DNA from: Pseudomonas sp. GM41(2012)
GTDB lineage: Bacteria > Pseudomonadota > Gammaproteobacteria > Pseudomonadales > Pseudomonadaceae
Direction: 5' to 3'
NCBI RefSeq assembly: GCF_000282315.2
Contig: NZ_AKJN02000006.1
Span: 1,240,001-1,304,000 of the forward strand
DNA length: 64,000 bases
Position 1 is the first letter of the stretch. Every line of letters begins with the position of its first letter. Below, piece by piece: positions 18,343 to 27,037 of the stretch. The position numbers and the translations under genes were made by a program. The notes beneath the pieces were generated by a model. It searched no databases and was not told where the DNA came from. It was given only the letters and a program-made list of their open reading frames with translations.

Positions 18343-19242
18343 ATGATCGTTAGACCCAAACCCAATCTGATCGGCGTCCTGACGTCACTCAAGGGCTCGA
18401 TCGCCAAACGAATTGCCTGGCGCAGCCTTCTGGTGACGCTGCTCGCCTCGGCCATCGTGCTCATCGAAACCTTGCACCCGAGCTATTTTTCCAAGGTCAG
18501 TGCAACGCCCTTCACCCTGCTGGGTTTGTCGTTGTCGATCTTCATGAGCTTTCGCAACAACGCCTGCTACGACCGCTGGTACGAAGCGCGCAAAGCCTGG
18601 GGCGACATGCTGGTGGACGTTCGCTCGATGGTGCGCGAAACCCAGGTCATCAAGGACGCGAATGAGCGACACAATATCCTCAGCAACCTCTGCGGCTTCG
18701 CCCATGCACTGAATGCAAAACTGCGCAAAGAAAACGAACTGGCAGCCAGTGGCGAATGGCTGAACCCGATGCCCAAGGACAACGCGGCGGATATCAGCGG
18801 GGGGATTCTGCTGCAGGTCGGTCAACAGTGTTCGGCGCTCGCCGAGTCAGGCGCAATCAATGAATGGCGCTATACGCTCATGGCCAACCATTTGACCCGC
18901 CTGACCCAGGTGCAAGCGGTTTGTGAGCGGATCAAACACACACCGCTGCCCTTCCCCTACACCTTGTTGCTGCACCGGACCATCTACCTGTTCTGCATTT
19001 TGCTGCCCTTCGCGATGGCCGAGCCACTGGGCTGGCTGACACCGATTTTCACCGCCATTGTCAGCTACACCTTTTTCGGTCTGGATGCGATTGGCGATGA
19101 GTTGGAAGACCCGTTCGGTCGCGATGAAAACGACCTGCCCACCGATGCACTGGTGCGCAGCGTCGAACGGGATGTGCTGGCGGCACTGGGCGTGACACAA
19201 CTGCCGCCGCAGCTGGAACCGGTGGACTATGTGTTGAGCTGA
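18343..19242 (+). CDS. Bestrophin-like ion channel family protein
   Basis: 299 residues with predicted membrane segments near 25-60 and 210-250. It has the family's FRNNACYDRWYEARKAWG stretch (about 66-83) and the C-terminal DAIGDELEDPFGRDENDLP (about 247-265), which matches the calcium-clasp region of bestrophins. Bacterial bestrophins form pentameric channels, for example sodium-selective KpBest. It is only 5 nt from moaA and therefore co-transcribed, although no functional link to molybdenum metabolism is known. The GGCTGAACACC before its ATG is a poor ribosome site, so translational coupling is likely. Confidence 0.9.
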   Translation: MIVRPKPNLIGVLTSLKGSIAKRIAWRSLLVTLLASAIVLIETLHPSYFSKVSATPFTLLGLSLSIFMSFRNNACYDRWYEARKAWGDMLVDVRSMVRETQVIKDANERHNILSNLCGFAHALNAKLRKENELAASGEWLNPMPKDNAADISGGILLQVGQQCSALAESGAINEWRYTLMANHLTRLTQVQAVCERIKHTPLPFPYTLLLHRTIYLFCILLPFAMAEPLGWLTPIFTAIVSYTFFGLDAIGDELEDPFGRDENDLPTDALVRSVERDVLAALGVTQLPPQLEPVDYVLS

Positions 19243-19290
19243 TGGGCTCGATGATTCACCGGGCATTGGTACATGCCAGTAGACGCAGAA

Positions 19291-19386
19291 CCTGTGGGAG
19301 CGGGCTTGCTCGCGAAAGCGGTCTTTCAGTCGACATCAATGTTGGATGTGCCGGCCTCTTCGCGAGCAAGCCCGCTCCCACAGGGG
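19291..19386. repeat. REPIN: two inverted REP elements
   Basis: CCTGTGGGAGCGGGCTTGCT at the left is mirrored by its inverted copy at the right end, with about 50 nt between. It lies between the convergent bestrophin and moeA genes, the typical extragenic position for Pseudomonas REPINs. Confidence 0.85.
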
Positions 19387-19394
19387 TTTCGTTT

Positions 19395-20600
19395 TCAGAA
19401 CAATTCGCTGAAGGGGATAAACCGCGCCATGTCGCCGACTTCCAGCGTGCAGCCCTCTGGAATCTCGACCAGTCCATCCGCCCATGAGGCGCCCAGCAAC
19501 ACGCCGGAACTCTGGTTCGGATAGAGCACCGCTCGACCCGCCTCCAGCCGCGCCCTGAGGTACTCCCTGCGGCTGCCCGGTTTAGGCCAGGCAAAACCGA
19601 CGTTGATCGGGAAGCTCAACGGCGTGACGTCTTCGACACCCTGAATCCGCAACACATAAGGCCGCGCCAACAGGCCAAACGTCACCAGCGCCGACGTCGG
19701 GTTACCGGGCAGGCCGATCACAGGCACGGTGCCAAAGTGGCCCACGGTCAACGGCTTGCCCGGCTTGATCGACAGCTTCCAGAGCAGCGGTTTGGCGCAC
19801 TCACGCAGCACCTGCCCGAGGCAATCGGCGTCACCGGCGGACACCCCGCCCGTGGTGAGAATCAAGTCCGCCGCGTGCTGCAACTGTTCGAGCTTGAGCC
19901 GCGTCTGCCGCGCTTCGTCAGGAAGAATGCCGGCATCGATGACTTCGCAACCCAATGCGCTCAGCCAATGGCTCAACAAAGTGCGATTGCTGTTGTAGAT
20001 GCTGCCGGGTTTGAGCGGCGTTCCCGGATCGATCAGCTCATCACCCGTGGAGAGCAAGGCGACCCGTGGCCGCCGCACCACGTGCACATAGGTGCAGCCC
20101 TGAGCCGCAGCGACGGCCAACTCGAAAGGCCCCAGTCGCTTGCCGGCCAGCAACAGCACTTGCCCGGCACGGTTCTCCTGGCCTTGCGGGCGGATATTGT
20201 CACCCACCGCCAGCGGCTGCTTGAAACTGACGCGGCCGTCGTCCAGCACCTGTGTGTTTTCCTGCATTTCCACGCAGTTGGCCCCTGACGGTACGGGGGC
20301 TCCGGTGAAGATGCGGGCGCAGGTTCCCGGGCGTAACGCTTCGGGGGCCCTGCCGGCAAAAATCTGCTGCGACACGGTCAGTGGCTCGCCGTGCCAGTCG
20401 TTCACATTCAGGGCATAACCATCCATGGCGCTGTTCGGCCAGGGCGGCAGATCCAGCGTCGCCAGCAAATCATTGGCCAGCACCCGTTGCCGAGCTTCAC
20501 TCAACAGCACCGGCTCGCTGTCTTGAAGACGTTGCGCCTCGGCCATCTCCAGCAAACGGGCGATGGCCTCTTCCACTGGCATCAGCGGTGACCGATTCAT
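19395..20600 (-). CDS. moeA: Molybdopterin molybdotransferase MoeA
   Basis: 401 residues from the ATG at 20600, which overlaps the moaB stop as ATGA. Family features are SAMDGYALN near the start, RPGTCARIFTGAPVPSGANCV, the TTGGVSAGDAD loop and GLPGNPTSALVTF near the C-terminus. It inserts molybdate into adenylylated molybdopterin to finish the molybdenum cofactor. The length is as usual. It is translated together with moaB in a two-gene operon reading away from the LysR gene. Confidence 0.94.
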   Translation of the reverse strand: MNRSPLMPVEEAIARLLEMAEAQRLQDSEPVLLSEARQRVLANDLLATLDLPPWPNSAMDGYALNVNDWHGEPLTVSQQIFAGRAPEALRPGTCARIFTGAPVPSGANCVEMQENTQVLDDGRVSFKQPLAVGDNIRPQGQENRAGQVLLLAGKRLGPFELAVAAAQGCTYVHVVRRPRVALLSTGDELIDPGTPLKPGSIYNSNRTLLSHWLSALGCEVIDAGILPDEARQTRLKLEQLQHAADLILTTGGVSAGDADCLGQVLRECAKPLLWKLSIKPGKPLTVGHFGTVPVIGLPGNPTSALVTFGLLARPYVLRIQGVEDVTPLSFPINVGFAWPKPGSRREYLRARLEAGRAVLYPNQSSGVLLGASWADGLVEIPEGCTLEVGDMARFIPFSELF

Positions 20601-21136
20601 CCCCGTGACCCGCATGTTTGCACAGGCTTGAGGTGCGGCACGAAATTGCACGGACGGTGGCGGGCGTCCAGTTGCTCAGCAAGAATGCCCTCCCACGCCG
20701 TGCGGCAAGCGCCCGTGGAGCCTGGCAGGCAGCACACCAGCGTGCCGTTGGCGAGCCCGGCCAAGGCCCGGCTCTGCACCGTGGATGTGCCGATGTCGAG
20801 GATGGAAATCGCGCGGAACAACTCACCAAAGCCATCAATCTGTTTATCCAGCAAACAGGCCACCGCCTCAGGCGTGCTGTCACGGCCGGTGAATCCGGTG
20901 CCCCCGGTAATCAGCACCACCTGAATCCCTTCATCGGCAATCCAGTGCGCGACTTGCGCGCGGATTTTGTACAGGTCGTCCTTCAACAGGTTCCGTTCAC
21001 TCAGGGTGTGACCGGCTTCCAGCAAGCGGCTGACCAGTAATTGCCCGGACGTGTCATTGGCATATTCACGGGTGTCGCTGACGGTCAGCACGGCAATATT
21101 CAACGGTATAAATAACGCATCAGACTTCACGCTCAT
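20597..21136 (-). CDS. moaB: Molybdenum cofactor biosynthesis protein MoaB
   Basis: 179 residues from the ATG at 21136 behind CGGAGAATGAC; the frame stays open upstream to 21217 but without a ribosome site. It carries VLTVSDTREYANDTSG and the signature LITGGTGFTGRDSTPEAV of the MoaB/MogA fold, which adenylylates molybdopterin. It overlaps moeA by 4 nt. It is divergent from the LysR regulator gene, with the shared GATTAGAC element in the gap. Confidence 0.94.
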   Translation of the reverse strand: MSVKSDALFIPLNIAVLTVSDTREYANDTSGQLLVSRLLEAGHTLSERNLLKDDLYKIRAQVAHWIADEGIQVVLITGGTGFTGRDSTPEAVACLLDKQIDGFGELFRAISILDIGTSTVQSRALAGLANGTLVCCLPGSTGACRTAWEGILAEQLDARHRPCNFVPHLKPVQTCGSRG

Positions 21137-21197
21137 GTCATTCTCCGGCCGATATAAGTTAAATAACTTTCGGAGACTAAATGGCTTAAACAAGCAC

Positions 21198-21208
21198 TGT
21201 CTAATCAC
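21198..21208 (-). promoter_or_regulatory. Shared GTGATTAGACA element upstream of moaB
   Basis: Read on the - strand the sequence is GTGATTAGACA, matching the element before the molybdoenzyme gene and moaD. A second partial copy, TCTAATCA, follows at 21209-21216. Downstream, ATTATCGA and TCTATC are also shared with the molybdoenzyme promoter region at about 17123-17140. Confidence 0.45.
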
Positions 21209-21313
21209 TCTAATCAACCAGATTATCGAGCGTATCTATCGACAATAAGTGGGTGTTAATTGCAATTAATCCGACCAGTGATAGAGCCCATCGATAACCC
21301 CTTAAATACTGCT

Positions 21314-21323
21314 GATTGGACGC
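21314..21323 (+). promoter_or_regulatory. Shared GATTGGACGC element upstream of the LysR gene
   Basis: Ten bases identical to the element before moaA (17248-17257), in the same orientation as the gene it precedes, 108 nt before the LysR start. Here the conserved TAGCCT -10 is not found at the same distance, so it may act as an operator rather than a promoter. Confidence 0.45.
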
Positions 21324-21431
21324 ATGGCAACGACAGTGAGATCGTCTGCGCCTAACGCCATCAGCCCAGCCTTGTGTCTTGGGCACCTGAGTCAATACTT
21401 ACCTCTCATTCCTCCGCCAGCGGGTGCCATC

Positions 21432-22322
21432 ATGGACATCAAACAACTCAAGTTCCTGATCGCACTGGAGCAGACCCGACACTTCGGGCAGGCCGCCGCG
21501 CGCTGCCACATCACTCAGCCGACCCTGTCCATGCGCTTGCGCAACCTGGAGGATGAACTGGACCTGGTGCTGGTCACCCGGGGCCAACGCTTCGAGGGTT
21601 TTACCCAAGCCGGTGAACGGGTGCTGGCATGGGCCAAGACGTTACTGGCCGCCCACGACGGGCTCTTCGCTGAAGCCGCCGCGTGCCGTGGCCAGTTGGT
21701 CGGTAACTTGCGATTGGGCCTGGTGCCGCTGAGCAGCTTTAATCCCGTCAGCTACATTCAAGGCCTCAACCGCAGCTTCCCCGAGCTGAAATTCAGCCTG
21801 TGTTCCCTCAGTTCAGACCAGATCATCGAAGGCCTTGGCAACAATCAACTGGACTTGGGCGTGTGCTACCTCGATCACGTCAACCCGAACTATTTCGAGT
21901 CTTTCGAGATCGGCGAGACCCGCGTCGGCCTGCTGTACGACACGCGGCACTTTCATTTCGAAGGCACTGAAATGAGCTGGGAAGACGCCGCCGAACTGCC
22001 CCTGGGGATGATCAGCAACGGCATGCACTATCGAAAATCCATCGATCTGAGCTTCCGCAGCCGCGGGCTCAACCCGCAGCCGATACTGGAAAGCGATTCG
22101 ACGTACCAGTTGCTCCAGGCGATTCACGAAGGCTTCTGCTGCGCCATCATGCCGCTGGACAGCGGTCTGGAAGAGCCCATCGAACATCTGGCGTTCATCA
22201 ACCTGCCGGATGCCAGTGTGCTGGCGCCCCTGGGGCTCGTCATGCGCAAAACCGAGCCACGTTCGGCCATTGCCGAGAAATGTTTTGCTGAAGCCAGGTT
22301 GCTATTCAGTCCAAAGAGCTGA
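21432..22322 (+). CDS. LysR family transcriptional regulator of the molybdenum block
   Basis: 296 residues from the ATG at 21432 (MDIKQLKFLIALEQ); an upstream in-frame ATG at 21324 abuts the conserved element and is less likely. The HTH lies at about 18-37 (GQAAARCHITQPTLSMRLRNLE) and the effector domain from about 90 to 295. It sits between moaB and moaD, so it probably regulates the moaA, moaB-moeA, moaD and molybdoenzyme promoters, which share one sequence element. The effector is not known. This assignment is from context. Confidence 0.9.
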   Translation: MDIKQLKFLIALEQTRHFGQAAARCHITQPTLSMRLRNLEDELDLVLVTRGQRFEGFTQAGERVLAWAKTLLAAHDGLFAEAAACRGQLVGNLRLGLVPLSSFNPVSYIQGLNRSFPELKFSLCSLSSDQIIEGLGNNQLDLGVCYLDHVNPNYFESFEIGETRVGLLYDTRHFHFEGTEMSWEDAAELPLGMISNGMHYRKSIDLSFRSRGLNPQPILESDSTYQLLQAIHEGFCCAIMPLDSGLEEPIEHLAFINLPDASVLAPLGLVMRKTEPRSAIAEKCFAEARLLFSPKS

Positions 22323-22405
22323 CACTTGTTATTTTCAACTAACAACGTATTCACGCACTTTAAGACAGGGTGATCGACGTAACTAATCACTGAATCAGAA
22401 CAAGC

Positions 22406-22438
22406 GATTAGACGCACTCATTGAATATCCGTAGCCTG
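22406..22438 (+). promoter_or_regulatory. Candidate moaD promoter with shared element
   Basis: GATTAGACGC (22406-22415) contains TTAGAC as -35. After an 18-nt spacer comes TAGCCT (22432-22437), the same arrangement as before moaA. A CTAATCAC copy in inverse orientation at 22383-22390 forms an imperfect inverted repeat with GCGATTAG, as expected for a dimeric regulator. Confidence 0.5.
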
Positions 22439-22464
22439 AACTTAGTCCAGTGGGAGGACGCACA

Positions 22465-22716
22465 ATGATTCTGATCAGTTACTTCGCTCGCTATCGCGAG
22501 CAGCTGAACCTTGGCGGTGAAAAGCTGCCATTGACGGCAACCCTCAAAAGCATCGACGACGTCCGCCAACTGCTGATCGCGCGTGGCGGTGTCTGGGCAG
22601 AGGTGCTCGGTGAAAACAACCTGATGTGCGCCTTGAACCAGGAGCTGTGCCACCCGGATCAGGCGATCGAGGACTTCGACGAGATCGCCTTTTTCCCGCC
22701 GGTGACCGGGGGCTGA
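22465..22716 (+). CDS. moaD: MoaD-like molybdopterin synthase sulfur carrier subunit
   Basis: 83 residues from the ATG at 22465 after GGGAGGACG. It has the ubiquitin-like beta-grasp pattern and the obligatory C-terminal Gly-Gly (PPVTGG) that is thiocarboxylated to donate sulfur to precursor Z. The partner MoaE is not in the window, so it must use one encoded elsewhere. It is convergent with the DeoR-type gene, whose stop lies 13 nt away. Confidence 0.92.
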   Translation: MILISYFARYREQLNLGGEKLPLTATLKSIDDVRQLLIARGGVWAEVLGENNLMCALNQELCHPDQAIEDFDEIAFFPPVTGG

Positions 22717-22729
22717 AGCATGACGCGCT

Positions 22730-23518
22730 TCACGCCTCCACCTGCACCACTTCAATCCCGAGCTTCTGATAGTCCCCGACATTGCCCGACGCCACGTGGC
22801 GCTCGGTAATCAGGGTATGAATGCGCTGACACGGCGCGACCACGAACGGCTCCACCGCCCCCAGTTTGTCAGCAGTGGTGACGGCTACGACATGGGAGGC
22901 GCTGGCGAGCATCGCCTGTTTGACCGGCACCTCATCGAAATGCAGGGAGGTGATGCCGACTTCCGGGTGAATCGCACAGACACCCGTGAACAGCAGATCA
23001 GCCTTGATGCCCTCGATCAGCCGCAGGGTTTCATGTCCGCTGGCCGACATGGTCGCGGGGTTGAGTTGCCCGCCGGCCAGTATCACCGTGATGCCTTTGT
23101 ATTCGGCCAGGGTGATCGCGATCATCGGCGAGGCGGTGACGGCCGTGATGACAATGTCCGAAGGTAGCGATCGGGCGATCTGCAGCGTCGTGCTCCCCGA
23201 ATCGAAAATCACAATCTGGCCGTTGTGTACCTGGCGTGCGGCGAGTTGCGCCAGGTGAGTTTTCACCTCATCGGTTTCGCTGACGCGGGTGAAATAATCC
23301 TTGCCGGTGTCCTTGGGCCGCGGCAACGCCCCGCCGTGCACCCGCTGCACCAGCCCAGCAGTCGCCAGCTCCGCCAGATCACGGCGAATGGTGTCTTCGG
23401 ACACCGCGAAATGCTGGCTCAGCTCGCCCGCCATGACCTTGCCGTCACGTTCGAGGATCAACAGGATTTTTTGCCGGCGCAGATGAGGGAGTTCGGCGGC
23501 TGAATGTGAATCGTGCAT
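22730..23518 (-). CDS. DeoR/GlpR family transcriptional regulator
   Basis: 262 residues. The N-terminal DeoR-type HTH (about 14-70, QKILLILERDGKVMAGELSQ and SEDTIRRDLAEL) is followed by a sugar-phosphate sensor domain with GSTTLQIARSL and ILAGGQLNPATMS. Such proteins usually repress sugar or polyol catabolic genes until a phosphorylated intermediate binds. No sugar genes are adjacent; direct repeats just upstream of its own start suggest autoregulation. Targets are probably elsewhere or include the + strand genes that follow the divergent region. Confidence 0.9.
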   Translation of the reverse strand: MHDSHSAAELPHLRRQKILLILERDGKVMAGELSQHFAVSEDTIRRDLAELATAGLVQRVHGGALPRPKDTGKDYFTRVSETDEVKTHLAQLAARQVHNGQIVIFDSGSTTLQIARSLPSDIVITAVTASPMIAITLAEYKGITVILAGGQLNPATMSASGHETLRLIEGIKADLLFTGVCAIHPEVGITSLHFDEVPVKQAMLASASHVVAVTTADKLGAVEPFVVAPCQRIHTLITERHVASGNVGDYQKLGIEVVQVEA

Positions 23519-23532
23519 GTTTTTGCCCGCTT

Positions 23533-23557
23533 TTGCGTGTAATTGCGTGTTTGTGCG
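23533..23557. promoter_or_regulatory. Direct repeats upstream of the DeoR gene, candidate operator
   Basis: TTGCGTGT occurs at 23533-23540 and again at 23543-23550, followed by TTGTGCG at 23551, a 10-bp period that matches one helical turn. The position 15-40 nt before the DeoR start fits autoregulation, because DeoR-family repressors often bind short direct repeats. Confidence 0.4.
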
Positions 23558-23696
23558 AGACTAGCCAAAGCGCGGGATAAACACAAACCAGCCAGCTATC
23601 AATTGTTTCGATGATTCAAATCATGAAGCCGAATTTTTTATTTGTTTGTGACCTATTCAAGATGGCGCCATCACACATGTTTTGGATGAAAACTTC

Positions 23697-23765
23697 ATGA
23701 ATCTAAATTTTGCCTTTGCCTGCATGATCGTGGTCTCGTTCGCGATTGCGTTGGGTCACGCCTAA
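23697..23765 (+). CDS. Possible 22-residue hydrophobic peptide
   Basis: A frame from ATG at 23697 to TAA at 23763 encodes MNLNFAFACMIVVSFAIALG plus His-Ala, almost entirely one hydrophobic helix. The ribosome site is weak (GGATGAAAACTTC). It could be a small membrane peptide, or chance. It lies between the DeoR gene and the serine hydrolase gene. Confidence 0.25.
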   Translation: MNLNFAFACMIVVSFAIALGHA

Positions 23766-23815
23766 TCAGCAAAAGCCAAGGGCCATTCGCTCCCTCCTCC
23801 ATCCAGAGTCCACTC

Positions 23816-24703
23816 ATGCTGTGTTCCCTTGTTTCGAACGGCGCGCTCGTCACGCCTGAAAGGCCGGATACAACGGTTCCCTGGTGGAGCTTTACCAAAA
23901 CCGTGCTCGCGGCCGCGGCGCTGTCACTGGTGCGTGACGGGTTGATCAACCTGGACGACACCGTCGCTGAAGGCCCCTTCACTCTGCGCCAGCTGCTGCG
24001 GCATGAGGCCGGGCTGGCGGATTATGGCGAACTCACCGACTACCACAACGCCGTGGCCCTCCATGAGACGCCCTGGCCTGCCGATGACATGCTGCAACGC
24101 CTTGATGCCAGCCGGTTGCGCTACGCACCCGGGGACGGTTGGCGCTATTCGAACGTCGGCTACTTGTTCGTGGCACGACTGATTGAACGCGTGACGGGGC
24201 GCTCGCTTGACGATGCGCTCGCGGAACGTGTGTTCGCCCCCCTCGGTTTATCCCGCGTACGCCTAGCCAAAACGCGAGCCGATCTGGAGGGCGTGAACAT
24301 GGGAAGCGCGCCATCCTACGACCCCGGCTGGGTCTATCACGGTTTACTGGTTGGCCCGCTAGAGGAAGCCGCGCTTTGTCTGGACGGTCTGCTGGCCGGC
24401 AACCTTCTGCCAAACCCACTGCTGCAATCGATGCAATCGGCACGCGTCCTCGGCGGCCCGATTCCCGGTCGCCCATGGCTTTCCCCGGGCTACGGTCTCG
24501 GCCTGATGCAGGGTTTGGTCAGGGGCGATCTGTCGTTGAGCGGACACACCGGCGCCGGTCCGGGCAGCGTGGTGGCGGTCTATCGCTGCGTAGATGGCGA
24601 AAACGCGGCGAGTTGCGCGGTCTTTCATGAAGGTGCCGACGAAGGGGTTGCCGAAACAGAGGTGGTCGAACGCCTGTCGGCAGTCCTTGGCAAAAGCCGG
24701 TAG
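23816..24703 (+). CDS. Serine hydrolase, beta-lactamase/transpeptidase (class C) family
   Basis: 295 residues with the penicillin-recognising motifs in order: SFTK (Ser25-x-x-Lys28), YSN (111-113) and HTG (244-246), the usual variant of KTG in esterase-like members. No signal peptide is visible and the SxxK is unusually near the N-terminus, so it is probably a cytoplasmic esterase or peptidase rather than a secreted beta-lactamase. An upstream start was not found. It precedes speC by about 140 nt on the same strand without clear functional connection. Confidence 0.85.
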   Translation: MLCSLVSNGALVTPERPDTTVPWWSFTKTVLAAAALSLVRDGLINLDDTVAEGPFTLRQLLRHEAGLADYGELTDYHNAVALHETPWPADDMLQRLDASRLRYAPGDGWRYSNVGYLFVARLIERVTGRSLDDALAERVFAPLGLSRVRLAKTRADLEGVNMGSAPSYDPGWVYHGLLVGPLEEAALCLDGLLAGNLLPNPLLQSMQSARVLGGPIPGRPWLSPGYGLGLMQGLVRGDLSLSGHTGAGPGSVVAVYRCVDGENAASCAVFHEGADEGVAETEVVERLSAVLGKSR

Positions 24704-24841
24704 AAAAGCCGTAACCCTTCCCAACAGGGTCTAAACCCGTGTCCACATGATTTGGATCAGGGAGCCTTGAAGTCGCCCTCGCTAAATTGATCTCTTGAAA
24801 AAAGCCGACAAGTGACTGTCCGCCAGGAGATTCCCCCCCGC

Positions 24842-27037
24842 ATGAAAGCAGCCCTGAAAATTGCCGCCAGTGATTCCGCGTTCGATTGTTTCCAGACCTC
24901 CCGAGAAGTAATTCCGCTCAATCAAACCGACTACACCGATGTCGCGGTTGCGGTGTTCTCTGTAGAAGATGTGATGGCGGGCGCCCTGGACGCCCTGCAG
25001 CGTACCGGTTTCGATATCCCCATTTTTCTCGTCGCCTCCCCCGGTTCCGGCAACCGCGCCCGGGACGTCTACCAGCACCTGCAAGATGTTCTGCTGCAGG
25101 TGAATGGCATTTTTGACCCCTCGCGCAACAACGCCGAATACCATGGCAACCAATTGGAGACCGCGGCAAAAGCCTATGAAGAAAGTCTGCTGCCGCCGTT
25201 CTTCGACGCGCTCAAGCACTACACCGAATCGGCCAACGCTACATTCGCCTGCCCGGGCCACCAGGGCGGCCAGTTTTTCCGCAAACACCCGGCTGGCCGG
25301 CAGTTCTTCGACTTCTTCGGCGAGACCCTGTTTCGCGCCGACATGTGCAACGCCGACGTCAAGCTCGGCGATTTACTGATCCACGAAGGCCCGGCCCTCC
25401 TGGCGCAAAAACACGCGGCGCAGGTGTTCAACGCCGACAAGACCTACTTCGTGCTCAATGGCACATCGGCCTCCAACAAGGTGGTCACCAACGCGCTGCT
25501 CACGCCTGGCGATCTGGTGCTGTTCGACCGCAACAACCACAAATCCAATCACCAGGGTGCGTTGATCCAGGCCGGGGCTACCCCGGTTTACCTGGAAACT
25601 GCGCGCAACCCTTATGGGTTCATCGGCGGGATTGACGCCCATTGTTTCGAAGAAGGCTACCTGCGCGAACTCATCTGCGAAGTCGCACCGGACAAGGCCG
25701 AGCTGCCACGGCCGTTTCGCCTGGCGATCATTCAGCTGGGCACCTATGACGGCACCGTCTACAACGCCAGACAGGTCGTCGATCGCATCGGCAAACTGTG
25801 CGACTACATCCTGTTTGACTCGGCGTGGGTGGGCTACGAACAGTTCATCCCGATGATGAAGGACTGCTCGCCGTTGCTGCTGGATCTGCATGAAAACGAT
25901 CCCGGTATCTTTGTCACGCAATCGGTGCACAAACAGCAGGCAGGGTTTTCCCAGGCGTCGCAGATCCACAAGAAAGATCGCCATATCAAAGGCCAGGCCC
26001 GTTATTGCAGCCATGCACAGCTGAACAACGCCTTCATGGCCCAAGCCTCCACCAGCCCGTTTTACCCGCTGTTCGCCTCACTGGATGTGAACGCGCGCAT
26101 CCATTCCGGCCGCAGTGGCCTGCGCCTGTGGGAAGACTGTGTGAAGTTCGGCATCGACGCACGCAAGTTGATTCTGGAAGCGTGCACCATGGTTCGTCCC
26201 TTCGTGCCGGACACCATTGACGGTCGCCCCTGGCAGGACCATCCGACCGAGGACATCGCCAACGACATCCGCTTTTTCGAGTTCCATCCGAAGGATCGCT
26301 GGCATGCCTTCAGCGGTTACGCCGACAAGCAATACTTTATCGACCCCTGCAAGTTGCTGTTCACCACGCCCGGCATCGACCCGGTGGATGGCAGTTACAC
26401 CGACTTCGGCATCCACGCGGGCATCCTCGCCAACTTCCTGCGCGAGAATGGCATCGTTCCGGAAAAGTGCGACCTGAACTCGATTCTGTTCCTGCTCACC
26501 CCGGCCGAAGACTGGGCGAAGATGACTCATCTCGCTTCACAGATCGCGCGCTTTGAACGCTTCATCAGTGATGACGCGCCGATGAGCCGGGTGTTGCCGG
26601 CCATCTATGCGCAGCACGAGGAGCGCTATCGCAACTACACCATTCGCCAACTCTGCCAGGAGATGCACGACCTCTACCGCACCCACAACGTCCAGCAATT
26701 GCAGAAGGCGATGTTCCGCAAGGAACACTTCCCGAAAAAGGCCATGAATCCGCAGGCAGCGCAGTTCGAATTCATCCGTGGCAACGTCGAACTGGTGGCG
26801 CTGGCCGACGCGCAGGGTCGCATCGCTGCCGAAGGTGCGCTTCCCTATCCACCCGGCGTGCTCTGCGTGGTGCCCGGGGAAATATGGGGCGGTGCGGTGC
26901 TCAAGTATTTCCTGGCGCTGGAGGAAGGCATCAACTCACTGCCTGGCTTCACGCCGGAACTGCAGGGCGTGTACTTGAAGCAGGAAGGTGATCGTATTCG
27001 AGCCTATGGGTACGTGATCAAGACGCTCCCACATTAA
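24842..27037 (+). CDS. speC: Ornithine decarboxylase (Orn/Lys/Arg decarboxylase class I)
   Basis: 731 residues from the ATG at 24842; AGGAGA lies 12 nt before it, and a GTG at 24812 has no ribosome site. The N-terminal wing domain (about 1-110) starts MKAALKIAASD like SpeC. The PLP domain carries FACPGHQGGQFF and the Schiff-base Lys364 in SVHKQQAGFSQ; the C-terminal domain ends VIKTLPH. It decarboxylates ornithine to putrescine with PLP. Its last 17 codons plus the following REP are duplicated in a five-copy tandem array. The Puu/Pot putrescine genes lie about 21 kb downstream. Confidence 0.92.
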   Translation: MKAALKIAASDSAFDCFQTSREVIPLNQTDYTDVAVAVFSVEDVMAGALDALQRTGFDIPIFLVASPGSGNRARDVYQHLQDVLLQVNGIFDPSRNNAEYHGNQLETAAKAYEESLLPPFFDALKHYTESANATFACPGHQGGQFFRKHPAGRQFFDFFGETLFRADMCNADVKLGDLLIHEGPALLAQKHAAQVFNADKTYFVLNGTSASNKVVTNALLTPGDLVLFDRNNHKSNHQGALIQAGATPVYLETARNPYGFIGGIDAHCFEEGYLRELICEVAPDKAELPRPFRLAIIQLGTYDGTVYNARQVVDRIGKLCDYILFDSAWVGYEQFIPMMKDCSPLLLDLHENDPGIFVTQSVHKQQAGFSQASQIHKKDRHIKGQARYCSHAQLNNAFMAQASTSPFYPLFASLDVNARIHSGRSGLRLWEDCVKFGIDARKLILEACTMVRPFVPDTIDGRPWQDHPTEDIANDIRFFEFHPKDRWHAFSGYADKQYFIDPCKLLFTTPGIDPVDGSYTDFGIHAGILANFLRENGIVPEKCDLNSILFLLTPAEDWAKMTHLASQIARFERFISDDAPMSRVLPAIYAQHEERYRNYTIRQLCQEMHDLYRTHNVQQLQKAMFRKEHFPKKAMNPQAAQFEFIRGNVELVALADAQGRIAAEGALPYPPGVLCVVPGEIWGGAVLKYFLALEEGINSLPGFTPELQGVYLKQEGDRIRAYGYVIKTLPH

